A stretch of 64,000 bases of DNA, taken from positions 186,001 through 250,000 of the forward strand of contig NZ_CADEAG010000001.1 in the NCBI RefSeq assembly GCF_902825155.1. The letters run 5' to 3'. Below, piece by piece: positions 45,841 through 55,714 of this stretch. Within the stretch, counting starts at the first letter, position 1; every line of letters begins with the position of its first letter. This DNA is from Bartonella taylorii 8TBB (lineage in GTDB: Bacteria; Pseudomonadota; Alphaproteobacteria; Rhizobiales; Rhizobiaceae). Under the pieces are notes generated by a model. The model did not search any database. It was given only the letters and a program-made list of their open reading frames with translations, and had not been told where the DNA came from. The translations under genes and the position numbers were made by a program.

Positions 45841-47457
45841 TTAATGACGAAAATGCCGCACACCTGTAAAAACCATAGCTAAACCATGCGTATCGGCAGC
45901 GGCAATCACCTCTTCATCACGCATTGACCCTCCCGGTTGAATAACCGCTGTTACACCCGCTTCAGCAGCTGCTAATAAGCCATCTGCAAAAGGAAAAAAA
46001 GCATCCGATGCAACCACAGACCCTTTCGCAAGAGATTCTGTTAAGCCTGCTCTCCTTGCACTTTCTTCAGCTTTACGCGCAGCGATTTTTGCTGAATCAA
46101 TGCGGCTCATTTGGCCCGCACCAATTCCAACTGTTGCGCTGTTTTTTGCATAAACGATAGCATTTGATTTGACGTGCTTCACCACCCGAAAAGCAAAATG
46201 AAGATCACGCATTTCATCTTGACTTGGCACTCGCTTTGTTACCACTTGCAGTTTGAGATCATCAACTACCACATTATCACGCGACTGCACTAAAATCCCA
46301 CCCGCAAGCGTTTTAGCAATCAACCCTCCACAACGGGGATTAGGGACACCACCTGTTACCAGCAAACGAAGATTTTTTTTGCCTGCAATAATTTCACGTG
46401 CCGCCATTGTCGCATCAGGAGCAATAATCACTTCCGTGAAAATTTTAACAATCTCTTCCGCACATTCTTCATCAAGAGGTTGATTTAACGCAATAATTCC
46501 ACCAAACGCTGAGACATTATCACACCGTAGAGCTTTCAAATAAGCCTCTTTCAAACTCCGCCCTTCTGCAACGCCACAAGGGTTTGCATGTTTAATAAGA
46601 GCAACAGCAGCAGTCCTTTTGGGATCAAATTCTGCCACAAGCTCAAATGCCGCATCTGTATCATTCATATTGTTATAAGAGAGTGCTTTGCCTTGCAAAA
46701 GTTCAGCTGTTGCAACACCATAACGTTTGTCACTATTGCGATAAAATGCCGCCTGTTGATGCGGATTTTCCCCATAACGCATAACGCTTTCAAGATGACC
46801 AGAAAAACTTTGCCAAGATGGTGTTTCAATTTTTAAATCCTGTGCAAACCATGCCGCTATCGCCGCATCATAAGCAGCAGTGTGTTCATAAGCACGCATT
46901 GCTAATTGACGTCGTATGGACAAGCTTAAACACCCATCATGCTTATTTAATTCAGCGAGAACCAACTCATAATCACGCACCGCTGTTACAACACCTGTAT
47001 AAGCATGATTCTTTGCCGCAGCGCGGATCATTGCCGGTCCACCGATATCAATATTTTCAAGAATTGTTTGCCTATCCGCTCCAGATTGTGAAGTTTCTTC
47101 AAAAGGATAAAGATTCACTACCAGAAGATCGATTCCACGGATACCATGTTTCTCCATCGCATCTGCATGACTAGGATTCTCTCTTACCCCTAAGAGAGCA
47201 CCATGAATTAAGGGATGGAGTGTTTTGACACGTCCATCCATTATTTCCGGAAACCCTGTAACTTCAGCAACATCTTTTACTGGTAAACCAGCAGTCATTA
47301 AGGCTTTAGCTGTTCCTCCTGTTGAAATCAATTCAACACCATAAGCGTGAAGCGCTTGTGCAAATGCAACCACACCCGTTTTATCAGACACAGAAAAAAG
47401 AACACGGCGAACCCGATGAAGATCAGGTATGGGAAAATTTTTTGCAACAACACCCAT
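45841..47457 (-). CDS. purH: Bifunctional AICAR transformylase/IMP cyclohydrolase
   Basis: This 538-residue enzyme performs the last two steps of IMP synthesis. The N-terminal IMP cyclohydrolase (MGS-like) domain begins with [14 protein letters not shown] and includes STGGTAKAL and the [11 protein letters not shown] stretch. The formyltransferase domain carries KHANPCGVA with the catalytic His-Lys region, [10 protein letters not shown], and the final [12 protein letters not shown] and FTGVRHFRH. Length and order are standard. It closes the htpX-rsmB-heparinase-purH group on the minus strand, as in other Rhizobiales. Confidence 0.97.
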   Translation of the reverse strand: MGVVAKNFPIPDLHRVRRVLFSVSDKTGVVAFAQALHAYGVELISTGGTAKALMTAGLPVKDVAEVTGFPEIMDGRVKTLHPLIHGALLGVRENPSHADAMEKHGIRGIDLLVVNLYPFEETSQSGADRQTILENIDIGGPAMIRAAAKNHAYTGVVTAVRDYELVLAELNKHDGCLSLSIRRQLAMRAYEHTAAYDAAIAAWFAQDLKIETPSWQSFSGHLESVMRYGENPHQQAAFYRNSDKRYGVATAELLQGKALSYNNMNDTDAAFELVAEFDPKRTAAVALIKHANPCGVAEGRSLKEAYLKALRCDNVSAFGGIIALNQPLDEECAEEIVKIFTEVIIAPDATMAAREIIAGKKNLRLLVTGGVPNPRCGGLIAKTLAGGILVQSRDNVVVDDLKLQVVTKRVPSQDEMRDLHFAFRVVKHVKSNAIVYAKNSATVGIGAGQMSRIDSAKIAARKAEESARRAGLTESLAKGSVVASDAFFPFADGLLAAAEAGVTAVIQPGGSMRDEEVIAAADTHGLAMVFTGVRHFRH

Positions 47458-47630
47458 AACAGGAACCCTAAAAATGAAATGGTTAAAATTCTAACAGAAC
47501 TGACTTATATGCATAAAATCAGTTTACACATTCATAGCACATGCCTTTATCAAAATACACTGAAAGGATAGAACGCTTTTTTTAACACACTAGAAAATAA
47601 CTTTCTTTATCAATGTTATAAAAAAGCAAA

Positions 47631-49340
47631 TCATTGTTCTAACGAACGGCGGATAAAACGCCAACGAACCTTTTCCTGAAATGCGGGACGAAAATATAAA
47701 ACAATCTGTTGTGTGCGTTGCGGACCTGTTAATGCAGCAAAATCAATTGAATCTTCAAGACAAATATCAGCGTCAGGTGATATAAAATACCACACGTGCT
47801 CATCCCCCACAGCTAAACGCACACGCTTGCCATCGTAGTTGACTTGAACTTGCGGGTGAAGATGAAAGCGAACGGCAACATTATTTTGTTCACTTTGATC
47901 TACCTTATGTCTCTTGGAAGGCCCCTTGTTTGGCATAAAAAAGCGATCAAAACCCTCGATCATTTCCCCATTTGTCGCTAAAATAAGACCACGTTCATGA
48001 ACAAGATTAAAAGGCCGCACATAACCATTATGGCTCGCAATAAAACCCGTTTTCTCTGAATCCTCTATACGACGCACTTTAACATCCGTTGGTCCCTCAA
48101 GCAAAAATGAAACGCCACTTCTCTTTTTTTTATGAAAAATTCCCACCGAACAATCATTAATCGTTGCTGTTGAATGTGCTGCTGTGACACGCCCTAAATG
48201 TCGATATTCCTCACGCCCATAAGGATTAACACCCGTGTTGATAATAAAGCGGCTCCCTTGTGAAGACATTTCAAAAGACAAACACCCTGAACAAGCGTGC
48301 TCCGCAGCAGAGCGTGGGGGAAACTTTCCTGTATCCGCAAGCACTGTCGTTTTATTGGCTTGTAAACGCTGAAACCCTGAATGGCGTGCATAACTAAAAG
48401 GATGCCCCGCAGTCTCATCAAGCTGCAAAATTGCCAATAAGCGTTCGGAAACAAGGGGGCCAACCCCATTAAAATGCGCTAATGTTTGGTCTTCATGAAT
48501 AAAAAATCGTAAAGCTGGCAACATACGCTCAACAGAATCAATCAAAACACGCGGTGCTGTTTCATTGCTGTGCATAAAAAGATGACGTAAAGACAATAAA
48601 TCCGATAACAAATTGAGTAAAATGATAGGACTACGCGAAATATGTCCACCATCAACCAAGATTTGGTGTGAAAGCTCTTCGATGAGGAAGGTTTGCACCT
48701 TTTTTTTCATTGCCGCAGAAACAGGTAAAGCAAGAGATGCAAATGTCAAAGCTGCTGCTGCTTGTAAACGTTGATCATTGTTTTCCATACTAGAAATCGT
48801 GACACGCAAATAACGAAATTGGAAACCAAGCGCACGCAAAAAGTGTTTCTCAAACCGCTCACTTGCTCCTTGCAAGAGCATTTTCGAATGACAGATCCAC
48901 GAAATTAAACGCCGTGCTACAACCGGTGCACTCCAAGCAAGCCCCGTTACTTTTTTGCCACCATGATGAAGCCAATCTTCTAAGAGAGAACGCGCATGTG
49001 CCGCAGCTAAATCACTCTGTGCTGCCGCCATATGCCGCAACCAATGAAAATCATGAAGAGCTGCTTCCCATTCCGGTGTTGGTGGAACTAATGAAAAAGG
49101 GGAAGCAGCACCAGAATAAACAATATGGCCGGCAAAAGCAAAACGACCGTGATAAAATTCGTGTGCCATCACCGGATCAGCTAAATGCAAATCAACGGGA
49201 TGCGCTAAAATTTTATGGGGACGAAACCCTGAAAATCGCCAACGAAACAGCGGCCCTACCCATAAACGCCGCATAAATTGGTGTGCCCCATATACTAAAT
49301 CGGACGTTTTTACCTGAGGTCCTCTTACCGCAATTGCCAC
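47631..49340 (-). CDS. Heparinase II/III-family protein
   Basis: This 569-residue protein has an N-terminal alpha-helical toroid-like region and a C-terminal beta-sandwich with the heparinase II/III block (RFIINTGVNPYGREEYRHLGR and TAAHSTATINDCS, given here in part). Members are polysaccharide lyases, but the group kept between rsmB and purH in Rhizobiales has no known substrate. There is no evident signal peptide. The start is GTG 49340 with GGAGATAG upstream. Confidence 0.87.
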   Translation of the reverse strand: MAIAVRGPQVKTSDLVYGAHQFMRRLWVGPLFRWRFSGFRPHKILAHPVDLHLADPVMAHEFYHGRFAFAGHIVYSGAASPFSLVPPTPEWEAALHDFHWLRHMAAAQSDLAAAHARSLLEDWLHHGGKKVTGLAWSAPVVARRLISWICHSKMLLQGASERFEKHFLRALGFQFRYLRVTISSMENNDQRLQAAAALTFASLALPVSAAMKKKVQTFLIEELSHQILVDGGHISRSPIILLNLLSDLLSLRHLFMHSNETAPRVLIDSVERMLPALRFFIHEDQTLAHFNGVGPLVSERLLAILQLDETAGHPFSYARHSGFQRLQANKTTVLADTGKFPPRSAAEHACSGCLSFEMSSQGSRFIINTGVNPYGREEYRHLGRVTAAHSTATINDCSVGIFHKKKRSGVSFLLEGPTDVKVRRIEDSEKTGFIASHNGYVRPFNLVHERGLILATNGEMIEGFDRFFMPNKGPSKRHKVDQSEQNNVAVRFHLHPQVQVNYDGKRVRLAVGDEHVWYFISPDADICLEDSIDFAALTGPQRTQQIVLYFRPAFQEKVRWRFIRRSLEQ

Positions 49341-49403
49341 AATCTATCTCCATACATGCTGAATCATGTACAATTTCGGCCATTTTAGTAAATGAACCGT
49401 TAA

Positions 49404-50771
49404 TTAAGATACTTTCCGCAAGCGCGCTGCAAAAAAACCATCCATTCCTAAAAACACTTTTTTCTCATCAGTAAAATTTTTGTGACAAAAATCAGCAGGC
49501 GTTGTTCGCAAAGTCCCCGCAAAAGTGAGCAAATGCGCCAGTGCGCCCATTTCCTCTGCACAAATAGGTTCTAAAACAATGTCACCACGTGCCGATAAAA
49601 CTTTCTCAATGAGATCTTCACCTTCTTCTCTCGCCAATGAACAATTGGAAAAAACAATGCATCCCCCCTTCTTTACCAAAGCAATTGCCGCCGAAAGTAA
49701 ATCATATTGCAACGCCGCTAATTTAATGACATCGTCTATCGATTTCGTCCATAAAATATCCGGATGACGCCGTATTGTTCCTGTGGAAGAACAAGGAGCA
49801 TCAAGAAGAACAGCATCAAAAAGCTGTTCGGGATGAAAATTTCTCACATCCCCCTGCCAAGTGCGAACTGAAAAATGAAGCCGCTCCATATTTTCTTTTA
49901 AGCGCTTTACCCGATTAGCAGACATATCAACAGCTGTCACATCAGCCCCCTGCAAAGCTAATTGTGCTGTTTTTCCTCCCGGACTCGCACAAAGATCAGC
50001 AACATTTTTGCCCTGAATATTTCCAAGTAAACAAGCAGGCAATGCTGCAGCAAAATCTTGCACCCACCAAGCCCCTTGCCTATAGCCTGGTAAATCAGAA
50101 ACAGAACAATCCACATGGCTTAACCGAACCGAACCATTGGGCAAAACAACACCGCCAAGCCGCTTAGCCCATCCAACACTGTCGGATTTAACTGTCAAAT
50201 CGAGAGGGGGCGGAGTACTTTGAATTTCTAAAATCTGTTCAGCCTTTTCTTCTCCATAAGCTGACATTAACAGCTCCCCAAACCACACCGGAATTCCTTC
50301 AACGGTAGGAAGCTGTTGGCGCAACACATCTGCCTCACGTGCAACATTGCGTAAAAGAGCATTCACCATCCCTGAAAAACGGTGCATACGAGGATCAAGT
50401 TTAGCTACACGCACCGCTAAATCAATCGCAGCATGATCAGGAATATCAAGGTAAAGAATCTGTGCCACACTGATATGCAAAAGATGTTGCAATGAAAATG
50501 CTTGCGAAGGCAAAGACCGCACCAAAAAGCGTGATAAAGCAACTGTAATTTGTCCCCGATGACGCAACGCCGCTGCCAAAATAGCACGACACAGTAAACG
50601 ATCTCGATGTGAAAAACTTAAATATTGTGGATGTCCATATTCATTATCCGTTAAACCCGAAAGAGACGCATGCTTATCAAGCACCGCCCCTAAAAGACGA
50701 ACACACACCTGCCGAACAGCTAATCCCGGAACATTTTTTTCGGACACCTGCCCCGCTTTCTCGCGCTTCAA
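49404..50771 (-). CDS. rsmB: 16S rRNA m5C967 methyltransferase RsmB (Sun family)
   Basis: This 455-residue enzyme joins an N-terminal NusB-like RNA-binding domain (about 15-150) to a C-terminal AdoMet methyltransferase with DLCASPGGKTAQLA, VTAVDMSANR, the Pro-Cys motif DAPCSSTGTIRRHPD, and FSNCSL with the second cysteine used in catalysis. It starts at TTG 50771 behind AAAGGTG, and no better start is available before the NusB domain. It follows htpX by 35 bases. Confidence 0.92.
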   Translation of the reverse strand: MKREKAGQVSEKNVPGLAVRQVCVRLLGAVLDKHASLSGLTDNEYGHPQYLSFSHRDRLLCRAILAAALRHRGQITVALSRFLVRSLPSQAFSLQHLLHISVAQILYLDIPDHAAIDLAVRVAKLDPRMHRFSGMVNALLRNVAREADVLRQQLPTVEGIPVWFGELLMSAYGEEKAEQILEIQSTPPPLDLTVKSDSVGWAKRLGGVVLPNGSVRLSHVDCSVSDLPGYRQGAWWVQDFAAALPACLLGNIQGKNVADLCASPGGKTAQLALQGADVTAVDMSANRVKRLKENMERLHFSVRTWQGDVRNFHPEQLFDAVLLDAPCSSTGTIRRHPDILWTKSIDDVIKLAALQYDLLSAAIALVKKGGCIVFSNCSLAREEGEDLIEKVLSARGDIVLEPICAEEMGALAHLLTFAGTLRTTPADFCHKNFTDEKKVFLGMDGFFAARLRKVS

Positions 50772-50806
50772 AACAACACCTTTATGCTTTTGTTCTCTTA
50801 AGAGCT

Positions 50807-51853
50807 CTATGATCGCGTTCTTTTTGAATCTTCATAACGAAGCCAAGAAGGACGTTTTGTAACGCGTCGAACAGTACCATTTTCCTGATTATCTGATACA
50901 CGGGTTTGCACATTATGCTCCAAATCTTCATAATCTAAGCCCTTGCTTTTTTCATGCCAATCACCTTCTTTATTCCATCCCATACCTTTGCGTATAGCCC
51001 CCTTCATCTCCTCTGCTTGTCGACGAAGAGCCGCAATACGATTCGCAGTCGCCGGATGGGTAGAAAAAAGGCTATCAGCTCCTTCTCCGCTCAACGGATT
51101 GATAATAAACATATGTGCTGTTGCCGGATTATGCTCTGCTTCCTCATTGTATATTCCACGCCCACCATCGGCAATTTTACGCAATGCCGAAGCCAACCAT
51201 AAAGGATTACCACATATTTCAGCTCCCCGCCGATCAGCAGCATATTCACGCGTACGACTAATAGCCATTTGCACCAACATTGCCGCAAAAGGCGCCACAA
51301 GCAAAGCAATAATGCCCCCAAGCCCTCCACCATGAGAATTTTCTGAAGAATTACGCGGCCCCCCCATAAAAAAAGCGAAATTCCCAAGCATAGAAATCGC
51401 TCCCGCAATCGTTGCAGTCAGAGTCATTGTTAACGTATCACGGTGCTCAATATGTGCTAGCTCATGCGCCATAACACCCGCAATTTCTTCCACACTCAAT
51501 TTCTCTAACAACCCAGTACTCGCAGCAACAGCTGCATTTTGAGGATTGCGTCCCGTAGCAAAAGCATTTGGCTGCGCACTCTCAATAACATAAATTTTTG
51601 GTTGAGGAAGAGAAACTTTTTGTGCTAAATCGCTCACAATCTTATAATAAACTGGTGACGAATGCTGATCAACTTCACGCGCACCATACATGCGTAAAAC
51701 GATTTTATCCGAATTCCAATAAGAAAAAAAATTCAAACCACTTGCCATCAAGAGAGCAATGATCATACCACTACCTCCCCCAACAAGATAACCAACCCCT
51801 ATAAAAAGAGCGGTCATAAAAGCCAAAAGCATTGCCGTACGCATTATATTCAT
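50807..51853 (-). CDS. htpX: Membrane zinc metalloprotease HtpX
   Basis: This 348-residue heat-shock protease of the inner membrane has two N-terminal membrane segments (about 8-25 and 27-45), the HELAH zinc motif at 130-134, two further hydrophobic segments at about 145-205, and the [13 protein letters not shown] stretch with the third zinc ligand. It degrades misfolded membrane proteins with FtsH. The C-terminal 60 residues form a charged extension beyond the E. coli length. It is divergent from the DUF1674 gene with 83 bases between. Confidence 0.95.
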   Translation of the reverse strand: MNIMRTAMLLAFMTALFIGVGYLVGGGSGMIIALLMASGLNFFSYWNSDKIVLRMYGAREVDQHSSPVYYKIVSDLAQKVSLPQPKIYVIESAQPNAFATGRNPQNAAVAASTGLLEKLSVEEIAGVMAHELAHIEHRDTLTMTLTATIAGAISMLGNFAFFMGGPRNSSENSHGGGLGGIIALLVAPFAAMLVQMAISRTREYAADRRGAEICGNPLWLASALRKIADGGRGIYNEEAEHNPATAHMFIINPLSGEGADSLFSTHPATANRIAALRRQAEEMKGAIRKGMGWNKEGDWHEKSKGLDYEDLEHNVQTRVSDNQENGTVRRVTKRPSWLRYEDSKRTRS

Positions 51854-51936
51854 TACTCAAAAAACTCCATGATAAAAGACAATCATTTCTATATGATGGG
51901 GTTTTCTTTCTGCTTCTTCAATGGAATAGGTGTAAA

Positions 51937-52152
51937 ATGGATAGAAAAGATAAGAAAATAAGCAAGCAAAATGCAACCACGGATAAACAGCAATTCCTCT
52001 CTCCCGCAGCACAACGCGCCCTAAACGAAGCTGAAGAAAGACGTAAGCATAAAATAAAGGAAGAAGTACCTTTAGAAAATGGTGGACGCGGTGGTAAAGA
52101 CCCTTCACGCTATGGAGACTGGGAAATTAAAGGCCGCGCCATCGATTTTTAA
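51937..52152 (+). CDS. DUF1674 / SDHAF4-family protein
   Basis: This 71-residue protein has the family ending GGRGGKDPSRYGDWEIKG followed by RAIDF. The mitochondrial homologue SDHAF4 protects the flavinated SdhA subunit and helps load it into complex II, so a role in assembly of the sdhCDAB product encoded 20 kb away is likely. I start at ATG 51937, as the upstream part of the open frame is unlike the family. AATAGGTG lies upstream. The N-terminal half is lysine-rich and probably disordered. Confidence 0.88.
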   Translation: MDRKDKKISKQNATTDKQQFLSPAAQRALNEAEERRKHKIKEEVPLENGGRGGKDPSRYGDWEIKGRAIDF

Positions 52153-52189
52153 AAGAATCATATTGACTTAAAAAAAACAAATACCCTCT

Positions 52190-52224
52190 TAAAGAAAATC
52201 CGTTTTTGGCAGGCAAAAACGGAT
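52190..52224 (-). terminator. Intrinsic terminator after rpsP
   Basis: On the minus strand an 11-bp perfect stem ATCCGTTTTTG (52224-52214) and CAAAAACGGAT (52208-52198) with a 5-base loop is followed by TTTCTTT. It lies about 60 bases beyond the rpsP stop and so ends the ffh-chorismate mutase-rpsP transcript before any rimM gene. Confidence 0.85.
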
Positions 52225-52281
52225 AATATTTATTTTCTCTGCAAAAATTTTAAAAGTACGGTTTATTACTTTTAAGTGCAA

Positions 52282-52647
52282 TCACGCTTCTTCTGCTACT
52301 GCAGCAGCTGCTTCTTCAGCAGCTTGCTTTGCTGCCGCAATGCGCTCTTGTGCCTTTTTGCCAGGTTCACCTTTGTGTGGATTATTGCGGGACGGACGCT
52401 TTTTTAAACCAGCCGCATCCAAAAACCGTAAAACGCGATCTGTTGGCTGTGCACCTTGACCAAGCCAATATTGAATACGTTCTTCGTTCAGCTTCACACG
52501 TGGTCCATCTTTAGGTAACATGGGATCCCATGCACCAACACGCTCAAGAAACCGCCCATCACGCGGACTACGAACATCCGCAACCACAATGTGATAGTAA
52601 GGACGCTTTTTAGAGCCTCCACGGGACAAACGAATTTTTAATGCCAT
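52282..52647 (-). CDS. rpsP: Ribosomal protein S16
   Basis: This 121-residue 30S protein has the S16 start [35 protein letters not shown], and the RVQYWL-like block ([19 protein letters not shown]). The last 35 residues are an alanine-, glutamate- and lysine-rich extension common in alphaproteobacteria. GGAGATAAA precedes the ATG. It is third after ffh and the chorismate mutase, and a terminator follows. Confidence 0.97.
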   Translation of the reverse strand: MALKIRLSRGGSKKRPYYHIVVADVRSPRDGRFLERVGAWDPMLPKDGPRVKLNEERIQYWLGQGAQPTDRVLRFLDAAGLKKRPSRNNPHKGEPGKKAQERIAAAKQAAEEAAAAVAEEA

Positions 52648-52686
52648 ATTTTATCTCCTATTTTCAGCTCTGGCTTTCGTTTAAAT

Positions 52687-52992
52687 TTACTTGCTTTGTT
52701 TTTGTTCTTCAGCAATCAACTCATGATGATGCACAACCTCTTTAATGATAAACTTCAAAAATCTTTCAGCAAAATCAGGATCGAGATGGCTATCTATAGC
52801 CAATTGGCGCAACCGCTCAACTTGACGCTGCTCACGCAAAGTGTCGACTGTAGGCAAATCATAACGCGCCTTTAAGTGCCCAACAGCTTGCGTACAACGA
52901 AAACGCTCTGCCAAAATATGAACCAACGCTGCATCAAAATTATCGATAGAGACACGCAAATGGGCTAATTCATTCAATATTTTTTCCTGCAT
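52687..52992 (-). CDS. Chorismate mutase, AroQ type
   Basis: This 101-residue all-helical protein has the AroQ pattern: LRVSIDNFDAALVHILAER, then AVGHLKARYDLP, then REQRQVERLRQL and the C-terminal FLKFIIKEVVHHHELI. It would convert chorismate to prephenate for phenylalanine and tyrosine. Placement between ffh and rpsP is normal in Rhizobiales, probably a shared transcript. Confidence 0.92.
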   Translation of the reverse strand: MQEKILNELAHLRVSIDNFDAALVHILAERFRCTQAVGHLKARYDLPTVDTLREQRQVERLRQLAIDSHLDPDFAERFLKFIIKEVVHHHELIAEEQKQSK

Positions 52993-53016
52993 GATATTTC
53001 CTTCTTTCTTTACATC

Positions 53017-54588
53017 TTATTTTTTCTTGAGATGCTGAGGAAACATCCCCTTATCGGCAGTGTTATTGGAAAGACTAGGAAAAGTAAGCCCCCCACGCCC
53101 TGGAAGACCAGGTAAAGCCTTCCCTCCATTACTACTTTCAATCTGTTTTTGAAGTGTTGAGAGCTGCTTTGGATCAAACCCCGATAAATCAGGCAGAACT
53201 TTTGAATCGCTACCAACAGCTCCCATACTACCAAGCCCCATCTTAGCACCAAGCCCTCCTAACATTTTTCCCATCAAACCGCCTTTGCCCTTACCTCCCA
53301 TAGCCTTGATCATATCAGCCATTTGACGATGCATTTTCAAAAGCTTATTAATATCAGCAGCACTTGTACCAGAACCCTTGGCAATCCGTTGTTTACGACT
53401 ATGTTTCAAAACTTCAGGATGAGCACGCTCTAAGGGGGTCATTGACGAAATAATAGCCAATTGACGATTAAACAAACGATCATCAAGTCCCGCAGCAGCA
53501 ATCTGATCTTTTACCTTACCAAAACCAGGCAACATTCCCATAATGCCGCCCATTCCGCCAAGTTTTTTCATTTTCTGCAATTGTTCCGCAAGATCATTGA
53601 GATCGAATTTTCCAGCCTGCATTTTTTTTGCAAAAGCGGCCGCTTTCTCATGATCCATTGTTTCAGCAGCTTTTTCAACTAAAGAAACAATATCACCCAT
53701 TCCGAGAATACGATCAGCGATGCGGCTGGGATGGAACTCTTCCAAAGCATCTATTTTTTCACCAGTTCCAATTGCTTTAATCGGCTTCCCTGTAACAGCA
53801 CGCATTGAAAGAGCCGCACCACCACGGCCATCACTATCCATACGTGTTAAAATAATTCCTGTAATTCCTACACGCTCATCAAAAGAACGTGCAAGATGAA
53901 CAGCATCTTGACCAGTAAGACTATCAGCAACCAACATAATTTCATGAGGCAGAGAACATGCTTTAATCGCAGCCAATTCAAGCATTAAAGCTTCATCAAT
54001 ATGGTTACGGCCTGCTGTATCAAGAATCAACACATCATAACCGCCTAGTTTAGCTGCTTGTACCGCACGTGTTGCAATATCGACGGGAGACTGATCCGCA
54101 ATAATAGGCAAACTTGCAAGTTGTGCCTGTTCTCCTAATTGGCGGAGTTGTTCCTGTGCTGCAGGACGGCGTGTATCTAATGACGCCATGAGAACTTTTT
54201 TATTATTTTTGTCCGTGAATCGCTTTGCAAGCTTTGCTGTTGTTGTTGTTTTTCCCGAACCTTGTAAACCTATCATCATGATAACAACAGGTGCTGGTGC
54301 ATTTAAATCACTCAGAACGCCTTCATTTCCAAGAACATTAACCAATTCATCATGAACAATTTTGACAACCATCTGTCCAGGTTTAATTGATTTAACAATT
54401 GCAGCCCCAACAGCTTTTTCACGGACCCTATCGGTAAAAGAACGCGCGACATCAAGTGCAACATCAGCTTCCAATAAAGCGCGACGAATTTCGCGCAGAG
54501 CCTCTACTACATCCTGATCCGACAAAGCTCCACGCCCTGTCAAATGAGACAGTATGGAGCCAAGGCGCTCTTGTAAGGATTCAAACAT
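53017..54588 (-). CDS. ffh: Signal recognition particle protein Ffh
   Basis: This 523-residue GTPase targets membrane proteins. The N domain (about 1-90) is followed by the G domain with GLQGSGKTT at 107-115, DTAGRNH and TRMDSDGRGGAA, and by the M domain with MGMLPGFGK, then a glycine- and methionine-rich region for signal-sequence and 4.5S RNA binding. The DTAGR-N-H reading differs from the more usual DTAGR-L-H by one residue. A structured leader lies upstream (54628-54699). The C-terminal tail is longer than in E. coli Ffh (453). Confidence 0.97.
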   Translation of the reverse strand: MFESLQERLGSILSHLTGRGALSDQDVVEALREIRRALLEADVALDVARSFTDRVREKAVGAAIVKSIKPGQMVVKIVHDELVNVLGNEGVLSDLNAPAPVVIMMIGLQGSGKTTTTAKLAKRFTDKNNKKVLMASLDTRRPAAQEQLRQLGEQAQLASLPIIADQSPVDIATRAVQAAKLGGYDVLILDTAGRNHIDEALMLELAAIKACSLPHEIMLVADSLTGQDAVHLARSFDERVGITGIILTRMDSDGRGGAALSMRAVTGKPIKAIGTGEKIDALEEFHPSRIADRILGMGDIVSLVEKAAETMDHEKAAAFAKKMQAGKFDLNDLAEQLQKMKKLGGMGGIMGMLPGFGKVKDQIAAAGLDDRLFNRQLAIISSMTPLERAHPEVLKHSRKQRIAKGSGTSAADINKLLKMHRQMADMIKAMGGKGKGGLMGKMLGGLGAKMGLGSMGAVGSDSKVLPDLSGFDPKQLSTLQKQIESSNGGKALPGLPGRGGLTFPSLSNNTADKGMFPQHLKKK

Positions 54589-54627
54589 TATCTACCTCAT
54601 TGCTGCATAACACACAAACCAAAGTGG

Positions 54628-54699
54628 CATCCGAGGACGCATCGCGTTGTCGGATGTTGACCTCTGAGATCTCTTTATACCCTTAAAACGGGGTCTCAG
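54628..54699 (-). promoter_or_regulatory. Two-hairpin leader upstream of ffh
   Basis: On the minus strand two hairpins lie between 40 and 111 bases upstream of the ffh start. The first pairs CTGAGACC (54699-54692) with GATCTCAG (54670-54663), one pair being G-T. The second pairs CATCCGA (54656-54650) with TCGGATG (54634-54628), with an inner ACGC/GCGT stem. A TTGACA (54768-54763) upstream could be the -35 of the ffh promoter, which would place both hairpins in the 5' leader. I cannot match it to a named RNA element. Confidence 0.4.
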
Positions 54700-54803
54700 T
54701 CAGTGGCTCCAAGTTAATTTTGTACCGAAAGCTCTTTCTTTCAAACAATAAAACCCTACCTTTGTCAAGATTTATCATACAATATCTTTAAAGAGAGCAA
54801 GAA

Positions 54804-55457
54804 CTATACTTCAAAATTCTTAACCTCAACAGGCATAAAACAACCTGTTTCCTGTTCCATATTCCATAATTCACCGCTTGAAATATTAAACCAAACCCCA
54901 TGCAGCGTTAAAATACCCTGATCTTTTCTTGCCTTTATCCACGGAAATGTTTCTAAATTCTTCAATGAATGACAAATAGAAAGTTGCTCTAATGCGATCT
55001 GCTGTTCTGACGCGGACAGCGACTTATTGCCAATAACTGCTTGTGCTGCTGGCGCCAAAAGGTTTATCCATTGACCAATAAAATCATTTGACGATAGAGA
55101 CTTACACTTCCCCTTAAGAGCCGTGCTAATGCCCCCACAATGCGCATGACCAAAAACAACAATATGCTTAACTTCAAGCAATTGCACCGCATATTCAAGA
55201 GCTGCTGATGTTGCATGATATTGGTCATCCGGAGAAAAAGGAGGAACCAAATTTGCCACATTACGTAGCGTAAAAATTTCGCCTGGTTTAGTATCAAAAA
55301 CTGTTTCTGGTACTACACGTGAATCACAACAAGCAATAACCAAAACCTCCGGTTTTTGCCCCTCAAGCGCTAATTGTTGATAATGCGCTATTTTATATGA
55401 AAAATGATTTTTTATAAAGGATCGGTAACCACTTAAAAGTCTTCTTGGTAAACACAT
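54804..55457 (-). CDS. Beta-class carbonic anhydrase
   Basis: This 217-residue enzyme interconverts CO2 and bicarbonate. The zinc ligands and active-site residues are seen in CCDSRVVPETVF (Cys, Asp, Arg) and FGHAHCGG (His and Cys), and TLRNVANLVPP lies between them, all in the usual order. It is read toward ffh with about 215 bases between, and away from the glutamate dehydrogenase. No signal peptide is evident, so it is presumably cytoplasmic. Confidence 0.94.
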   Translation of the reverse strand: MCLPRRLLSGYRSFIKNHFSYKIAHYQQLALEGQKPEVLVIACCDSRVVPETVFDTKPGEIFTLRNVANLVPPFSPDDQYHATSAALEYAVQLLEVKHIVVFGHAHCGGISTALKGKCKSLSSNDFIGQWINLLAPAAQAVIGNKSLSASEQQIALEQLSICHSLKNLETFPWIKARKDQGILTLHGVWFNISSGELWNMEQETGCFMPVEVKNFEV

Positions 55458-55714
55458 AATTCTCTATTTACTTTCATTTGTATATTTTAACAAACAGATT
55501 ATTAACATAAAAAAATACTAAAAATGTCCTCTCATCGTTGCAAAATATTTCCCTAGAAGAGCAAATTATTACTGTAAAACGAAAGCAACAAGTTTATCCT
55601 CTCCAAATAAATAACTATTCTCTTTAGAGAGAAGGTGTTAAAGTGCAGGAAACAATATAATGGTCTGCTCCTATTGGAGAAAAGACCCCCAAGAAACAAA
55701 GAGGGAAGATTATT

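Noticed and set aside
45641-45844. Plus-strand frame of 67 codons downstream of purH
   Set aside because: It runs antisense through the decayed purH copy and is explained by that.
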